Shown here: positions 7,645 through 15,320 of the stretch, one piece after another
Layout of the letters: each line of letters starts with the position of its first letter
Position numbering within the stretch: the stretch's first letter is position 1
Origin: Staphylococcus borealis
GTDB taxonomy: Bacteria > Bacillota > Bacilli > Staphylococcales > Staphylococcaceae
DNA length: 64,000 bases
Reading direction: 5' to 3'
Assembly: GCF_001224225.1 (NCBI RefSeq)
Contig: NZ_CUEE01000002.1
Location: 1-64,000, forward strand
Made by a program: the position numbers and the translations under genes
Notes under the pieces: generated by a model
What the model was told of the DNA's origin: nothing
Seen by the model: the letters and a program-made list of their open reading frames with translations, nothing else
Database searches by the model: none

Positions 7645-8005
7645 AGTTGAAAAGAACATGAATTTATTAGAATTGATTGATTGGGCTTGGAAGAATGGTG
7701 TTAAAGAAAAAGCGTTTTATAGCAATATCGACGGAGGTTCTTTGTATTTTGACATGGCACAAACAGTGTCGATAGAGCATTTAATCACTAAAGATGAAAC
7801 TTTCACAGTAGAAGTTGAAGAAGAACTTACAGAAGATACAAAAATTCCAGAAATGCTTGAGATATTTCAAGATAATTATGGAAAGCAATGGTTTGGGAAT
7901 TCTATTGAACAAGTAAAAGATGACCTTAGTAGAGAATTCTGGTTGAAAGACGGAGATACAATGACACTCATCTGGAAAGATGGCGAATTGGTAGGTGATG
8001 AGTAA
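7631..8005 (+). CDS. Conserved hypothetical phage protein (124 aa)
   Basis: A 124-residue acidic protein with alternating beta and helical stretches; the N terminus MVKIKVEKNMNLLELIDWAW is helical. Related proteins seem common in the small-gene region of staphylococcal phages (from memory). It is locked into the operon by overlaps on both sides. No catalytic motif stands out. Confidence 0.6.
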   Translation: MVKIKVEKNMNLLELIDWAWKNGVKEKAFYSNIDGGSLYFDMAQTVSIEHLITKDETFTVEVEEELTEDTKIPEMLEIFQDNYGKQWFGNSIEQVKDDLSREFWLKDGDTMTLIWKDGELVGDE

Positions 8006-8178
8006 TGGCAACAGTCAAAGCTGAAGTGGTCATTAAAGGCACGATTGAATTACCAGCTTATGAAGAAACTGATGAAGAAATGGATAGAGTTGTCGAACAA
8101 GCAAAGAAATATCCTATCGACACATTAGATGATGTGGAAGTCGAAGATATAGAACTATATAAAGAGCATTGGAAGTGA
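8005..8178 (+). CDS. Small acidic phage protein (57 aa)
   Basis: A 57-residue acidic protein starting MATVKAEVVIKGTIELPAYE, with its ATG overlapping the previous stop (TAATG). The N-terminal half looks like two beta strands and the second half is helical. The function is unknown. Confidence 0.6.
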   Translation: MATVKAEVVIKGTIELPAYEETDEEMDRVVEQAKKYPIDTLDDVEVEDIELYKEHWK

Positions 8179-8182
8179 TCGT

Positions 8183-8386
8183 ATGTACGATAGATATAAA
8201 AATATTCCAGATGTGTATATCGGTGGTAAAAAATATCGACTATGTGACGTATATAAGTATTTTGATGTCGGAGATGCGACAGTTCGTAAAAGATACTACA
8301 AGCAAAAATTAAGAGGTTGGGAACTTGTCTATGGTAAAGGCAAGGTTCCCGTTGAAATTGAACAAGGTAAGGGGATAGGCGAATGA
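8183..8386 (+). CDS. Small hypothetical phage protein, HTH-like
   Basis: A 67-residue, tyrosine- and lysine-rich protein. The middle, DVYKYFDVGDATVRKRYYKQ, has the spacing of a short helix-turn-helix, so DNA binding is possible. It overlaps the next gene by four bases (ATGA). No family is recognised. Confidence 0.5.
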   Translation: MYDRYKNIPDVYIGGKKYRLCDVYKYFDVGDATVRKRYYKQKLRGWELVYGKGKVPVEIEQGKGIGE

Positions 8387-8829
8387 GAATTAGTGAATTA
8401 AAGAGAAATGATGTAATAAGAATATTTAAATCAGAAAAATCAATATCTGGTTTAGCAATCGTTGAAAAAACTGAAGGTATTAATGAATTTAATGGAATTT
8501 ACTTTTGGGCAGAAGTTGAAACAGAAGATGGTAGGACAATCTTGATAGATGATAGTTGGGATTTTGAAAAAGCAAACGAGCCATTCACACGTAAGGTGGA
8601 TATGCAGGAAGAACAAGATGTAGTGAATAAACCAAAACATTACACTTACGGAGATATTGAAGTCATTGATTATATCGAGCAAGTAACTAAGAACTACAAA
8701 CCAGAATTAGCATTTGCGATTGGTAACGCAATCAAATATATCAGTCGTGCTAATCATAAGAATGGTAAAGAAGATTTAGATAAAGCACGTTGGTACTTAG
8801 AACGTGCATTTGAAAAGTGGGAGGACTAA
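8383..8829 (+). CDS. DUF3310 family phage protein
   Basis: A 148-residue protein with the DUF3310 domain at residues 80-145: VNKPKHYTYGDIEVIDYIEQ, then GNAIKYISRANHKNGKEDLD and a terminal helix. DUF3310 proteins occur widely in phages and have been described as nucleotide-kinase-like, though the activity is not proven. The first 75 residues are a separate, beta-rich extension. Confidence 0.78.
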   Translation: MRISELKRNDVIRIFKSEKSISGLAIVEKTEGINEFNGIYFWAEVETEDGRTILIDDSWDFEKANEPFTRKVDMQEEQDVVNKPKHYTYGDIEVIDYIEQVTKNYKPELAFAIGNAIKYISRANHKNGKEDLDKARWYLERAFEKWED

Positions 8830-8831
8830 CT

Positions 8832-9512
8832 ATGGTGTATATGTACGAGCCGTTTACTCACACAGTAACCAAAACTGACTTATCTCATCTACACAACATT
8901 ACAGGTATTCCACACAACACACTATGGTATCAAAGTAAGAATGGTATCTATAACGATAAGTTAAAATGTTTCTTCTCGAATACGCTACCTAGATTTAAGA
9001 AGAAACAAGAGTTTAATGAGAAAGTTGTCGTAGAAGATGAGATTTGGAAGTATAGCGAGAAGTACGATCTATACGTGAGCAACTTAGGAAGAATGAAAAC
9101 GCCGAATGGTAAATATAAATTCGGTAATGGTTGTAAAGGTGTAATCACAGTAATTTACAAGAATAGTAAATATCGTGCAGCTGATATTGTGTATGAAACG
9201 TTTATAGGTGGTTTAAAGACAGGTTATCATGCCTACCCTAGAGATAGTAGATACAACAATCTTGTAGCAGATAACCTATTCCCTTCTACTATTGCTAAGT
9301 ACAGATTATATCGAAGAAATACAGGACGTTCTAAACCACTTTATCTAGTGGATAGTAACAATGAGATTGTAGAGGAGTTCGCGAGTACGGTAGAGGCACA
9401 AAGTGTATTATTCGTTGACCGACGACATATTGCAAGAAGATGCAACAGTAGATGTGTAAATGATGGACTAATGTATGTGTGGGCAGACGAATATGAGGAG
9501 TTGAACGCATGA
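8832..9512 (+). CDS. Homing-endonuclease-related protein with degenerate HNH core
   Basis: A 226-residue protein built like a NUMOD4-HNH-NUMOD1 homing endonuclease. WKYSEKYDLYVSNLGRMKTP at about residue 70 is a NUMOD4-like module, and KPLYLVDSNNEIVEEFASTV at about 170 is a NUMOD1-like DNA-binding tail. Where active relatives read NHIDGN..NN..NLEW, this protein reads YHAYPRDSRYNNLVADNL, so the key catalytic positions look altered. It may therefore bind DNA without cutting. I chose ATG 8832 because GGGAGG precedes it. Confidence 0.6.
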   Translation: MVYMYEPFTHTVTKTDLSHLHNITGIPHNTLWYQSKNGIYNDKLKCFFSNTLPRFKKKQEFNEKVVVEDEIWKYSEKYDLYVSNLGRMKTPNGKYKFGNGCKGVITVIYKNSKYRAADIVYETFIGGLKTGYHAYPRDSRYNNLVADNLFPSTIAKYRLYRRNTGRSKPLYLVDSNNEIVEEFASTVEAQSVLFVDRRHIARRCNSRCVNDGLMYVWADEYEELNA

Positions 9513-9706
9513 TATTATCCAACACAATCAACCAACGCTATCGCTACAACACACAAGGCAAGACACCTACACAAATACAGCATGAGTTACGTGAGTTAGG
9601 TGTCAAAGGCTTTGTGGTTAAGGTAGCAGGAAGTAGAGTGACGATGAAAGTTAGTGAGAACGATATTAAAAGGAATAGGGAGTGTGTAAGGAATGGCAGA
9701 AGTTAA
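9509..9706 (+). CDS. Small conserved phage protein (65 aa)
   Basis: A 65-residue basic protein starting MILSNTINQRYRYNTQGKTP; its ATGA overlaps the preceding stop. The remainder predicts helix-strand-strand. It overlaps the next gene by 14 bases. I do not recognise a characterised family. Confidence 0.55.
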   Translation: MILSNTINQRYRYNTQGKTPTQIQHELRELGVKGFVVKVAGSRVTMKVSENDIKRNRECVRNGRS

Positions 9707-9980
9707 GTTATCGCAGGAAAGTTATGATGAACTGCTATCAGATATAAAAGCATTGAGATTACAAGCAGATACTTATTTTGAACAATGGCAAAACGCTAAA
9801 AGGAAGGCAGAGGCGTTTGATGAGATAAAGGAATATACATTAGACAAAATTGAAACGTTAACTACAAGACAAGAGTTTGCACCAAATTCTAATGAGTTTG
9901 AATACTTCGGAAATTTACTGACTGCATTTAAAGCTGTTAAATATAAAATAAGCGATTTGGAGAGTGGTAGTGATGAGTGA
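9693..9980 (+). CDS. Coiled-coil hypothetical phage protein (95 aa)
   Basis: A 95-residue, almost fully helical protein with leucine and aromatic residues spaced in heptads, suggesting a coiled-coil dimer. It overlaps genes on both sides by a few bases. The function is unknown. Confidence 0.55.
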   Translation: MAEVKLSQESYDELLSDIKALRLQADTYFEQWQNAKRKAEAFDEIKEYTLDKIETLTTRQEFAPNSNEFEYFGNLLTAFKAVKYKISDLESGSDE

Positions 9981-10119
9981 TGAAGTGGTTATTCACGGTA
10001 TGTTTAAACCATATACCGAACTACAAATGAGTATTGATAATTCTATTAAATCAGTACCAATATCCGATAAAGAGTACGAAAAACAAGTGAAGCAACATAC
10101 ATTTAAGGAGGAACAATAA
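9973..10119 (+). CDS. Small phage protein (48 aa)
   Basis: A 48-residue frame starting MSDEVVIHGMFKPYTELQMS, beginning inside the previous gene (eight-base overlap) and ending directly before the MazG-like ATG. The ribosome site GGAGAGTGGTAGTG is moderate. It is probably real because it fills the gap exactly, but it has no known domain. Confidence 0.5.
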   Translation: MSDEVVIHGMFKPYTELQMSIDNSIKSVPISDKEYEKQVKQHTFKEEQ

Positions 10120-10434
10120 ATGAACACATTAGATCAATTAGTAGAACAAGTACAACAATGGAGTATTGATAAAAATTTACACAATGGTAATTCAGATAGA
10201 CAAGCACTTAAATTCTACGAAGAAGCAGGCGAAGTCGCATCAGCATTATCTCGTGGGCAAATGGACGCATTAAAAGATGGTATAGGCGATACAGTCGTTA
10301 CATTAATCATTTTGGCACAACAACATGATATGACGTTACAGGAGTGTTTACAGTATGCATATGATGAGATTAAAGGGAGAAAAGGAAAGACAATCAATGG
10401 CACATTCATCAAAGAATCAGACCTTAAAGAGTAA
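10120..10434 (+). CDS. MazG-like nucleotide pyrophosphohydrolase
   Basis: A 104-residue protein of the all-alpha NTP pyrophosphatase (MazG-like) superfamily. The metal-binding residues are visible as FYEEAGEV at about residues 32-39 and DGIGDTVVTLI at about 53-63. Such enzymes hydrolyse nucleoside triphosphates to monophosphates, and phage versions may adjust nucleotide pools or blunt the stringent response. A strong AAGGAGGAACAATAA stretch provides the ribosome site. Confidence 0.82.
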   Translation: MNTLDQLVEQVQQWSIDKNLHNGNSDRQALKFYEEAGEVASALSRGQMDALKDGIGDTVVTLIILAQQHDMTLQECLQYAYDEIKGRKGKTINGTFIKESDLKE

Positions 10435-10477
10435 GGACATAGTAGCAGAGATTAAAAGAATACTTGGTAAGGAGTGA
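10397..10477 (+). CDS. Possible very short ORF overlapping mazG-like gene
   Basis: A 26-codon frame starting ATG 10397 in the +1 frame of the MazG-like 3' end and reading MAHSSKNQTLKSKDIVAEIK. Its last codons, AAGGAGTGA, form the ribosome site of the next gene. There is no convincing ribosome site of its own, so it may be only a coupling peptide or chance. Confidence 0.25.
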   Translation: MAHSSKNQTLKSKDIVAEIKRILGKE

Positions 10478-10484
10478 AAACGGT

Positions 10485-10694
10485 GTGGAAGATTATTATA
10501 AAAGAGAATTTGAAGGACTACATGAACGTGTTGGTATATCAAAAGTATATCTGGAAGAAAAGTTAAATCATGCAAAGTTCAGTAATGCTAATGAAAGTTA
10601 TATCAAACAGTTAGAAGCAGAATATTATGCATTACAAACTATTTGGGTGAACATGAATGCAATTCATAGAGATAGACCTAGAATTGAGGAGTGA
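10485..10694 (+). CDS. Hypothetical helical phage protein (69 aa)
   Basis: A 69-residue helical protein. GTG 10485 is chosen because AAGGAGTGAAAACG lies immediately upstream; a TTG seven codons earlier has none. The sequence is rich in tyrosine and glutamate and has no recognised domain. Its stop region carries GAGGAGTGA, used by the next gene. Confidence 0.55.
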   Translation: MEDYYKREFEGLHERVGISKVYLEEKLNHAKFSNANESYIKQLEAEYYALQTIWVNMNAIHRDRPRIEE

Positions 10695-10699
10695 ACGGA

Positions 10700-10978
10700 A
10701 TGAGTGATTTCAAAATAATAACTTCAGAATTAATTAGCAAAGGCATTGATTTTGAAATAGAAGATGACACCTTGATTGTCGGTAATTGTTCAGTAATCAA
10801 TTATAGCGACGTGTATTTTTTAAAATTGTCCGGAATTAATACTCAACAAGGAATGGCTGTTAAGCATCCTATAGTTATAGCAGATTTCTTATCTAGTTAT
10901 TATTACTTATTAGAAGATCATAATAGTATCACTGTAAAAGATATTAATTTTAAAAGTGAGGTGCGTAGTAATGATTAA
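10700..10978 (+). CDS. Hypothetical phage protein (92 aa)
   Basis: A 92-residue acidic protein starting MSDFKIITSELISKGIDFEI. ATG 10700 is preferred over GTG 10691 because the GAGGAG ribosome site is then correctly spaced. It looks like a mixed alpha/beta small protein; no family is recognised. It overlaps the rinB start by eight bases. Confidence 0.55.
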   Translation: MSDFKIITSELISKGIDFEIEDDTLIVGNCSVINYSDVYFLKLSGINTQQGMAVKHPIVIADFLSSYYYLLEDHNSITVKDINFKSEVRSND

Positions 10979-11153
10979 AAAGATACTAAAAATATGGTTC
11001 ATCATCGCTGTATATGAACTTAGTAAATATGTAACTAACGAATTAATTGTTATGTTGCAGAGTGAAGACGATATCGATACTGCACCGAATGACTTTGCTA
11101 GTGAGTGGGATCAATACGACTTGAACAGAATTAAAGCAGAGGTGAGTGAGTAG
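10971..11153 (+). CDS. rinB: RinB-type activator of phage integrase expression
   Basis: A 60-residue protein matching RinB of S. aureus phage phi11 in form: an N-terminal MIKKILKIWFIIAVYELSKY segment, an acidic middle, and the conserved ending KAEVSE. RinA and RinB were described as activators of phi11 integrase transcription, and RinA also controls late genes. ATG 10971 is chosen because of the ribosome site AGTGAGGTG and the family N terminus. It lies between small accessory genes, the usual position ahead of the late activator. Confidence 0.75.
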   Translation: MIKKILKIWFIIAVYELSKYVTNELIVMLQSEDDIDTAPNDFASEWDQYDLNRIKAEVSE

Positions 11154-11575
11154 TGTTCGAAAGAATAAAAGAACCAACAGTATTTGCTAAACAAAAAGAA
11201 AAATGGGTTGTAGTTTTAGATGAACCTGAAAACAGAAAGTTATTTGAAGAAAAGTATTCGAACAATAATGACGAATGGAAAATTTACTTTAAACCTCATG
11301 ACGAGTTTTATAAAAGTTTAGAAATAGAAATGGAGAAAGCTGAACAAGAAGTACAAGCAGCAAGGGAAAAAGAAATCAAAAATCCAAATATAAATGAAGA
11401 TATTAAACGTATAAACAGTAAAGAAAGTTTGGTTGATTATTTACTAAAAGAATACTATCACAGTTCCGAAATAATTATAGATGAATTCTCAACTGACGCT
11501 GAAGTATCAGAAGCAAAACTCAATGCTAATTATAATGAGTTATTAAAACTTAAAGATAAATATATTGGAGGCTAA
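11153..11575 (+). CDS. Hypothetical acidic coiled-coil protein (140 aa)
   Basis: A 140-residue, glutamate- and lysine-rich protein with a long predicted helix over residues 55-85. It starts at GTG 11153 overlapping the rinB stop, with GAGGTGAG before it. It is likely soluble. No domain is recognised. Confidence 0.5.
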   Translation: MFERIKEPTVFAKQKEKWVVVLDEPENRKLFEEKYSNNNDEWKIYFKPHDEFYKSLEIEMEKAEQEVQAAREKEIKNPNINEDIKRINSKESLVDYLLKEYYHSSEIIIDEFSTDAEVSEAKLNANYNELLKLKDKYIGG

Positions 11576-11579
11576 ATAC

Positions 11580-11807
11580 ATGTTACCAATTACACAATCA
11601 TTTGTATTAGAAACTAAAAGTGGTAGATATTTCCAAGATATCATTAACGTTTATGCAAACAACGACAACCTAATAGAAAAAGTAATGCAGACTACAAATA
11701 ATATTATAGAAGCAGAAAGATACTATAATCGTGAAGAAGCTATTAAAGAAGCAATGAAATACGATTTTAAAGTTCTGGTACTTAATACTTACGTAGAGGA
11801 GTTGTAG
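11580..11807 (+). CDS. Hypothetical phage protein (75 aa)
   Basis: A 75-residue alpha/beta protein. ATG 11580 is preferred because TTGGAGG lies upstream; a TTG five codons earlier lies within the ribosome site. It resembles in size the DUF1381-type proteins at this place in other staphylococcal phages, but I could not match residues, so no family is assigned. Confidence 0.5.
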   Translation: MLPITQSFVLETKSGRYFQDIINVYANNDNLIEKVMQTTNNIIEAERYYNREEAIKEAMKYDFKVLVLNTYVEEL

Positions 11808-11810
11808 CGT

Positions 11811-11999
11811 ATGTGGATAGCATTAACCATTATACTCGGCATACTTCTACTCATAGCAATAGGTAATAACACAGTTTTACGTCAAGAGTTAGATGCACAC
11901 AGATATACGAATGTGTATCTGTTTACTAAGTACGTGAGGGATTGCGATATAGAAGATGTGGAGTTTGAAATACAAAGAGCAAAGAAACAGTTTAAGTAA
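11811..11999 (+). CDS. DUF1514 family small membrane protein
   Basis: A 62-residue protein with one N-terminal membrane helix (WIALTIILGILLLIAIG) and a helical, charged cytoplasmic tail containing YTNVYLFTKYVRD. This is the DUF1514 pattern found next to rinB and the late activator in staphylococcal phages. The function is unknown. Confidence 0.72.
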   Translation: MWIALTIILGILLLIAIGNNTVLRQELDAHRYTNVYLFTKYVRDCDIEDVEFEIQRAKKQFK

Positions 12000-12012
12000 T
12001 GGAGGTAATGTA

Positions 12013-12234
12013 ATGACATTCGGAGAAAATCTAAAAGCGATTAGAAAAAGAATGAAACTTACTCAACAAGAGATGGCAGATAGAATGGATATAAGCCAAT
12101 CATATTTGTCAGATATGGAGAATAGTAGAAAGTGTCTGAATGTGAATACTGCATTACTAACTGCTAAGAGATTAGGAATATCTGTGAATGAATTAGTTAA
12201 CGATGATATAGACGTAACTGAATATAATAACTAA
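12013..12234 (+). CDS. XRE family helix-turn-helix regulator
   Basis: A 73-residue single-domain HTH protein: FGENLKAIRKRMKLTQQEMA, then DISQSYLSDMENSRKCLN. ATG 12013 follows a TGGAGG ribosome site; the upstream part of the frame is inside the DUF1514 gene. Placed just before the late activator, it may modulate the early-to-late switch (inference). Confidence 0.75.
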   Translation: MTFGENLKAIRKRMKLTQQEMADRMDISQSYLSDMENSRKCLNVNTALLTAKRLGISVNELVNDDIDVTEYNN

Positions 12235-12247
12235 TGGAGGTAATCAC

Positions 12248-12682
12248 TTGTACACACGAGATGAAGTAAAAGGAATGATTAATGATTATAAGTGGATGCG
12301 TAATATTATAGAGTCGCAAGTCTATGACGCAGACAGTACATCTATTGCGCAATATGGTATCGAGTCTGTAATGCCTAAAGCCAAAGGTGGTACAGGTGAT
12401 AAGGTATTAGTTAAAGTACTTAATAGGAATAGAGAGTACCGACGTAATGTAAAGATACTTAATAAGATAGAGTTCATTGATAAGTATGAAGAATATATAA
12501 CAGATGATAGGAACTATCACATATTACAAATGCTTAAACTAAACATGCAACACAAGACTATCAAAGACTTAATGGAAATCAATAGTGACTCTAAGTTCTA
12601 TGCATGTATCAACGAGATAGTTAATGTGTACATGGATGCACAACAAGGACACTACGATAAAGAGAAGACATCGAAGAGATAG
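12248..12682 (+). CDS. Probable late-gene transcriptional activator (RinA/ArpU-like position)
   Basis: A 144-residue basic protein located exactly where staphylococcal and other Gram-positive siphophages encode the activator of the packaging and structural operon (RinA, ArpU, LtrC types). The C-terminal part contains a possible HTH (HKTIKDLMEINSDSKFYACI). It starts at TTG or GTG-like codons near 12248 after TGGAGG. The last codons form part of a tandem 14-bp repeat that leads into a promoter-like sequence, a plausible target of the protein itself. The assignment rests on position more than on residue matches. Confidence 0.6.
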   Translation: MYTRDEVKGMINDYKWMRNIIESQVYDADSTSIAQYGIESVMPKAKGGTGDKVLVKVLNRNREYRRNVKILNKIEFIDKYEEYITDDRNYHILQMLKLNMQHKTIKDLMEINSDSKFYACINEIVNVYMDAQQGHYDKEKTSKR

Positions 12683-12694
12683 AAGACATCGAAG
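12663..12694 (+). repeat. Tandem 14-bp direct repeat ahead of the late promoter
   Basis: AGAAGACATCGAAG is present exactly at 12663-12676 and 12681-12694, a spacing of 18 bp. The pair lies about 7 to 38 bp upstream of the putative -35 of the late promoter, on near-helical phase, which is the expected place for activator binding. Confidence 0.55.
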
Positions 12695-12700
12695 GTAATG

Positions 12701-12729
12701 TGCATTAATGATATATATAACTTTATAAT
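12701..12729 (+). promoter_or_regulatory. Putative late promoter
   Basis: A consensus -10 TATAAT lies at 12724-12729 and a poor -35 (TGCATT, 12701-12706) sits 17 bp upstream. A good -10 with a weak -35 and adjacent repeats is typical of an activator-dependent promoter. It would drive the HNH-terminase-structural operon. Confidence 0.5.
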
Positions 12730-12759
12730 ATAGCTATACGAATTGAATAAATACTCGAA

Positions 12760-12790
12760 GGCACATCACATAGGTGGTGTGTCTTTTTGT
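12760..12790 (+). terminator. Hairpin with T-tract before the HNH gene
   Basis: GCACATCAC and the partner GGTGTGTC form a stem followed by TTTTTGTTT. It could terminate leaky early transcription or act as an attenuator in the late leader. Confidence 0.5.
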
Positions 12791-12805
12791 TTGGAGTTAA
12801 TGAAG

Positions 12806-13132
12806 ATGAGTAAAGCATATGCAGACTATATAGAACAACGTACAAAGAATAAAGGTTTCTACTCTAATGCTAAGTGGCGTAAAACAAGATTAAAAGTATT
12901 AGCACGCGATCATTTTGAATGTGTCATGTGTAATGCAGAAGGTAGATTGACAATTAATCAGAAACAATCTCTAGAAGTTGACCATATCAAAGAGTTAGAA
13001 ATAAGACCAGATTTAGCATATGAACTTTCTAATTTAAGAACACTGTGTAAATTCCATCACAACAAACGTCATGGAAGATTTGAACATAATCCAAACAGTC
13101 GTAAAAACAAATTCAATGATGAACAATGGTAA
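12806..13132 (+). CDS. HNH endonuclease associated with terminase
   Basis: A 108-residue HNH nuclease. Cysteines CVMC at about residue 44 and the later CKFHHNKRHG bind the structural zinc and complete the HNH core, with EVDHIKEL supplying the first catalytic histidine. Genes of this type directly before the terminase in cos phages are needed, with the terminase, for cohesive-end cleavage and packaging (as shown for HK97 gp74 and relatives). I chose ATG 12806, spaced nine bases from TTGGAG; ATG 12800 is possible. Confidence 0.82.
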   Translation: MSKAYADYIEQRTKNKGFYSNAKWRKTRLKVLARDHFECVMCNAEGRLTINQKQSLEVDHIKELEIRPDLAYELSNLRTLCKFHHNKRHGRFEHNPNSRKNKFNDEQW

Positions 13133-13283
13133 ATCCCCCCGTCTGAATAAATCGCTTGATGAAAGGCTTCGCGGAAACCGGCGCTTGGGTCAACTCCGTG
13201 GATTTATCTTTCAAAAAGATACGTAAGGGGGCTTGACAAATTAAAAAATAAATAAATAAAAAATTAAGTAAAGGGGGAGGGGG
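13133..13283. other. Structured intergenic gap, candidate cos region
   Basis: The 151-bp gap between the HNH and small-terminase genes has a run of seven C (13136-13142), later G runs, a GC-rich centre in an AT-rich neighbourhood, and inverted arms ATAAATC (13147-13153) and GATTTAT (13201-13207). Cos sites of staphylococcal cos phages lie in this interval. The exact nick positions cannot be read from sequence. Confidence 0.45.
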
Positions 13284-13643
13284 TTGAAAAAAGATAAATA
13301 TCTTAAAGACAAATTAACTTCTAACCAAATTAAGCGAATCAATGCTTCTGAAGATTACTTATTGCAGCAGATAGATGCAGATAATGACATAGAAGTAGAA
13401 AAAGTAGAACGATATATTAACTTATTAAAGTTGTTTTATGCTTTGGACATTTATATCGAACAATCTGGACCTATAACGGTAGTTAAAAATGCATCGCAAG
13501 AATATGTTAAACCTAATCCAGCTATCGCAGAAAAGAATAAAGTAAACGGATCATTACTCGCACTAGAGAAATCATTCCATTTAGAAAGAAAAGCCGAAGA
13601 AAGACGCAAGCAAGAACAAGCGAAAGGACCTGATTTAACATGA
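13284..13643 (+). CDS. Terminase small subunit (P27 family)
   Basis: A 119-residue protein of the phage P27 small-terminase family, identified by its size, position and the C-terminal ALEKSFHLERKAEERRK region. It recognises the packaging site on phage DNA and hands it to the large subunit. The start is TTG 13284 with the very strong GGGGGAGGGGG in front. It overlaps the large subunit by four bases. Confidence 0.85.
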   Translation: MKKDKYLKDKLTSNQIKRINASEDYLLQQIDADNDIEVEKVERYINLLKLFYALDIYIEQSGPITVVKNASQEYVKPNPAIAEKNKVNGSLLALEKSFHLERKAEERRKQEQAKGPDLT

Positions 13644-15301
13644 AGATACCTAAATATGTTACAGACTATATAGAAAAATACAAATCAGGCAACGTTATCT
13701 TTAATAAAGAGCGCGTTAGACTTGTTTCTTTTTTAGAAGATAATATCTTGCAACGTGACGACCTTTATTTTGACGATCAAAAAATAGAAGATTATATCAA
13801 ATTTAGTGAGAAATGGTTTTTTAAACTACAAGACTTCCAAAAATTCATTTCATGTTTTGTATTCTTATATGAAAAAGATACCAAAACACCTTATTTCTCG
13901 GAATTCTTTATATCTATGGCTCGTGGTGGTGGTAAGAATGGCTATATTAGTACTTTAGCAGCGTTCTTTATGACACCATTACATGGTATTCCTAAATACA
14001 ATATGTCAGTAGTAGCTAATAGTGAGAAACAAGCGCTAGTAAGCTTTAGAGAAATTTATGAAATGATAGAAAGTAACAATTTATATATTACAGGCGAGCG
14101 ACCTAATAACCCTTTTTATTTAAGTAAAGTGTATGTGGAAGGAACAAGCACCAAGTCACAATTCTTATTCGATACTTCTAATGAAAAAACAAAAGATGGC
14201 GCTCGTGAAGGTTGTATTTTCTTTGATGAAGTACATGCTTATGAAAAAGATACAATTATTAACATCAAACGAAGCGGACTAGGTAAAGTTGCACATCCAC
14301 GTACTTTTTATATCGGTACTGACGGATATGTAAGAGAAGGATTCTTAGATAGGTTAAAAGAAAGAGCAGATAACGTATTAAAAGGCATAAACCCTGAAGA
14401 TAGATTATTCCCTTTTATCTGTAAAATTGATGATAAAGAAGAAATAGATAAACCAGATTTATGGGAGAAAGCAAATCCTATGTTCGAAAATCCAAAAAGT
14501 GAATATGGCGCTCAATTATTCAAAGAAGTTCATCAACAATATTTAGGACTTCAATTTAATCCATCTAATCGACCAGAATTTATGACTAAGCGAATGAATA
14601 TGCCTGAGACAGATACACAAAGTGTTGTAGCACCTTGGGATGACATTATGGCAACTAATCGACCTATTCCACCACTTGAAAATAATGAATGTATTGGTGG
14701 ACTTGACTATGCAAGTTTAAAAGACTTTGCAGCAGTCGGTTTACTGTTTAGATCGGGTGATGATTATATTTGGAAAACTCATTCATTTGCTAGAAAAGAA
14801 TTTCTTGATAAATACAAATTAAAGCCACCTATTCACGAATGGGAGAAAAGAGGTTTATTAACTATTGTAGATGAACCAACAATAAATCCTAAACATATTA
14901 TTGATTGGTTCATTGAAGCACAAAAGAATTATGGATTACAAAAAGTCGTAGCTGATAACTTCCGAATGGACTTACTTAGACCTCTATTTGAAGATGTAGG
15001 TATCGAATATGAAGTGATTAAAAATACACGCGCTATTCAGTCCTTACTTGCACCAAGAGTTGAAGATATGTTTGCACAACATCATCTTATCTTTGGTGAT
15101 AATCCTTTAATGCGTTGGTACACGCAAAACGTTGCCGTTAAGATACGCAAAGACGGCAACAAAGAGTATGAAAAGAAAGAGCCTATAAGACGTAAAACTG
15201 ACGGTTTCCAAGCACTTATACATGCATTGTATAGAGCAGATGATTTAAAAGATTCTAATTTAGAAGAAGAAATCAATCTGTTGAAAGGCTTGAGATTTTA
15301 A
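13640..15301 (+). CDS. Terminase large subunit
   Basis: A 553-residue Terminase_1-type packaging motor and nuclease. The ATPase has a Walker A variant RGGGKN at residues 95-100 and Walker B IFFDE at 193-197. The nuclease half carries the acidic positions GGLDYASLKDFAAVGLLF near residue 355 and VADNFRMDLL near 435. It cuts concatemeric phage DNA and pumps it through the portal. The length is normal for the family and no interruption is seen. Confidence 0.95.
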   Translation: MKIPKYVTDYIEKYKSGNVIFNKERVRLVSFLEDNILQRDDLYFDDQKIEDYIKFSEKWFFKLQDFQKFISCFVFLYEKDTKTPYFSEFFISMARGGGKNGYISTLAAFFMTPLHGIPKYNMSVVANSEKQALVSFREIYEMIESNNLYITGERPNNPFYLSKVYVEGTSTKSQFLFDTSNEKTKDGAREGCIFFDEVHAYEKDTIINIKRSGLGKVAHPRTFYIGTDGYVREGFLDRLKERADNVLKGINPEDRLFPFICKIDDKEEIDKPDLWEKANPMFENPKSEYGAQLFKEVHQQYLGLQFNPSNRPEFMTKRMNMPETDTQSVVAPWDDIMATNRPIPPLENNECIGGLDYASLKDFAAVGLLFRSGDDYIWKTHSFARKEFLDKYKLKPPIHEWEKRGLLTIVDEPTINPKHIIDWFIEAQKNYGLQKVVADNFRMDLLRPLFEDVGIEYEVIKNTRAIQSLLAPRVEDMFAQHHLIFGDNPLMRWYTQNVAVKIRKDGNKEYEKKEPIRRKTDGFQALIHALYRADDLKDSNLEEEINLLKGLRF

Positions 15302-15320
15302 AGGAAGGAGGGAGTAAGCT

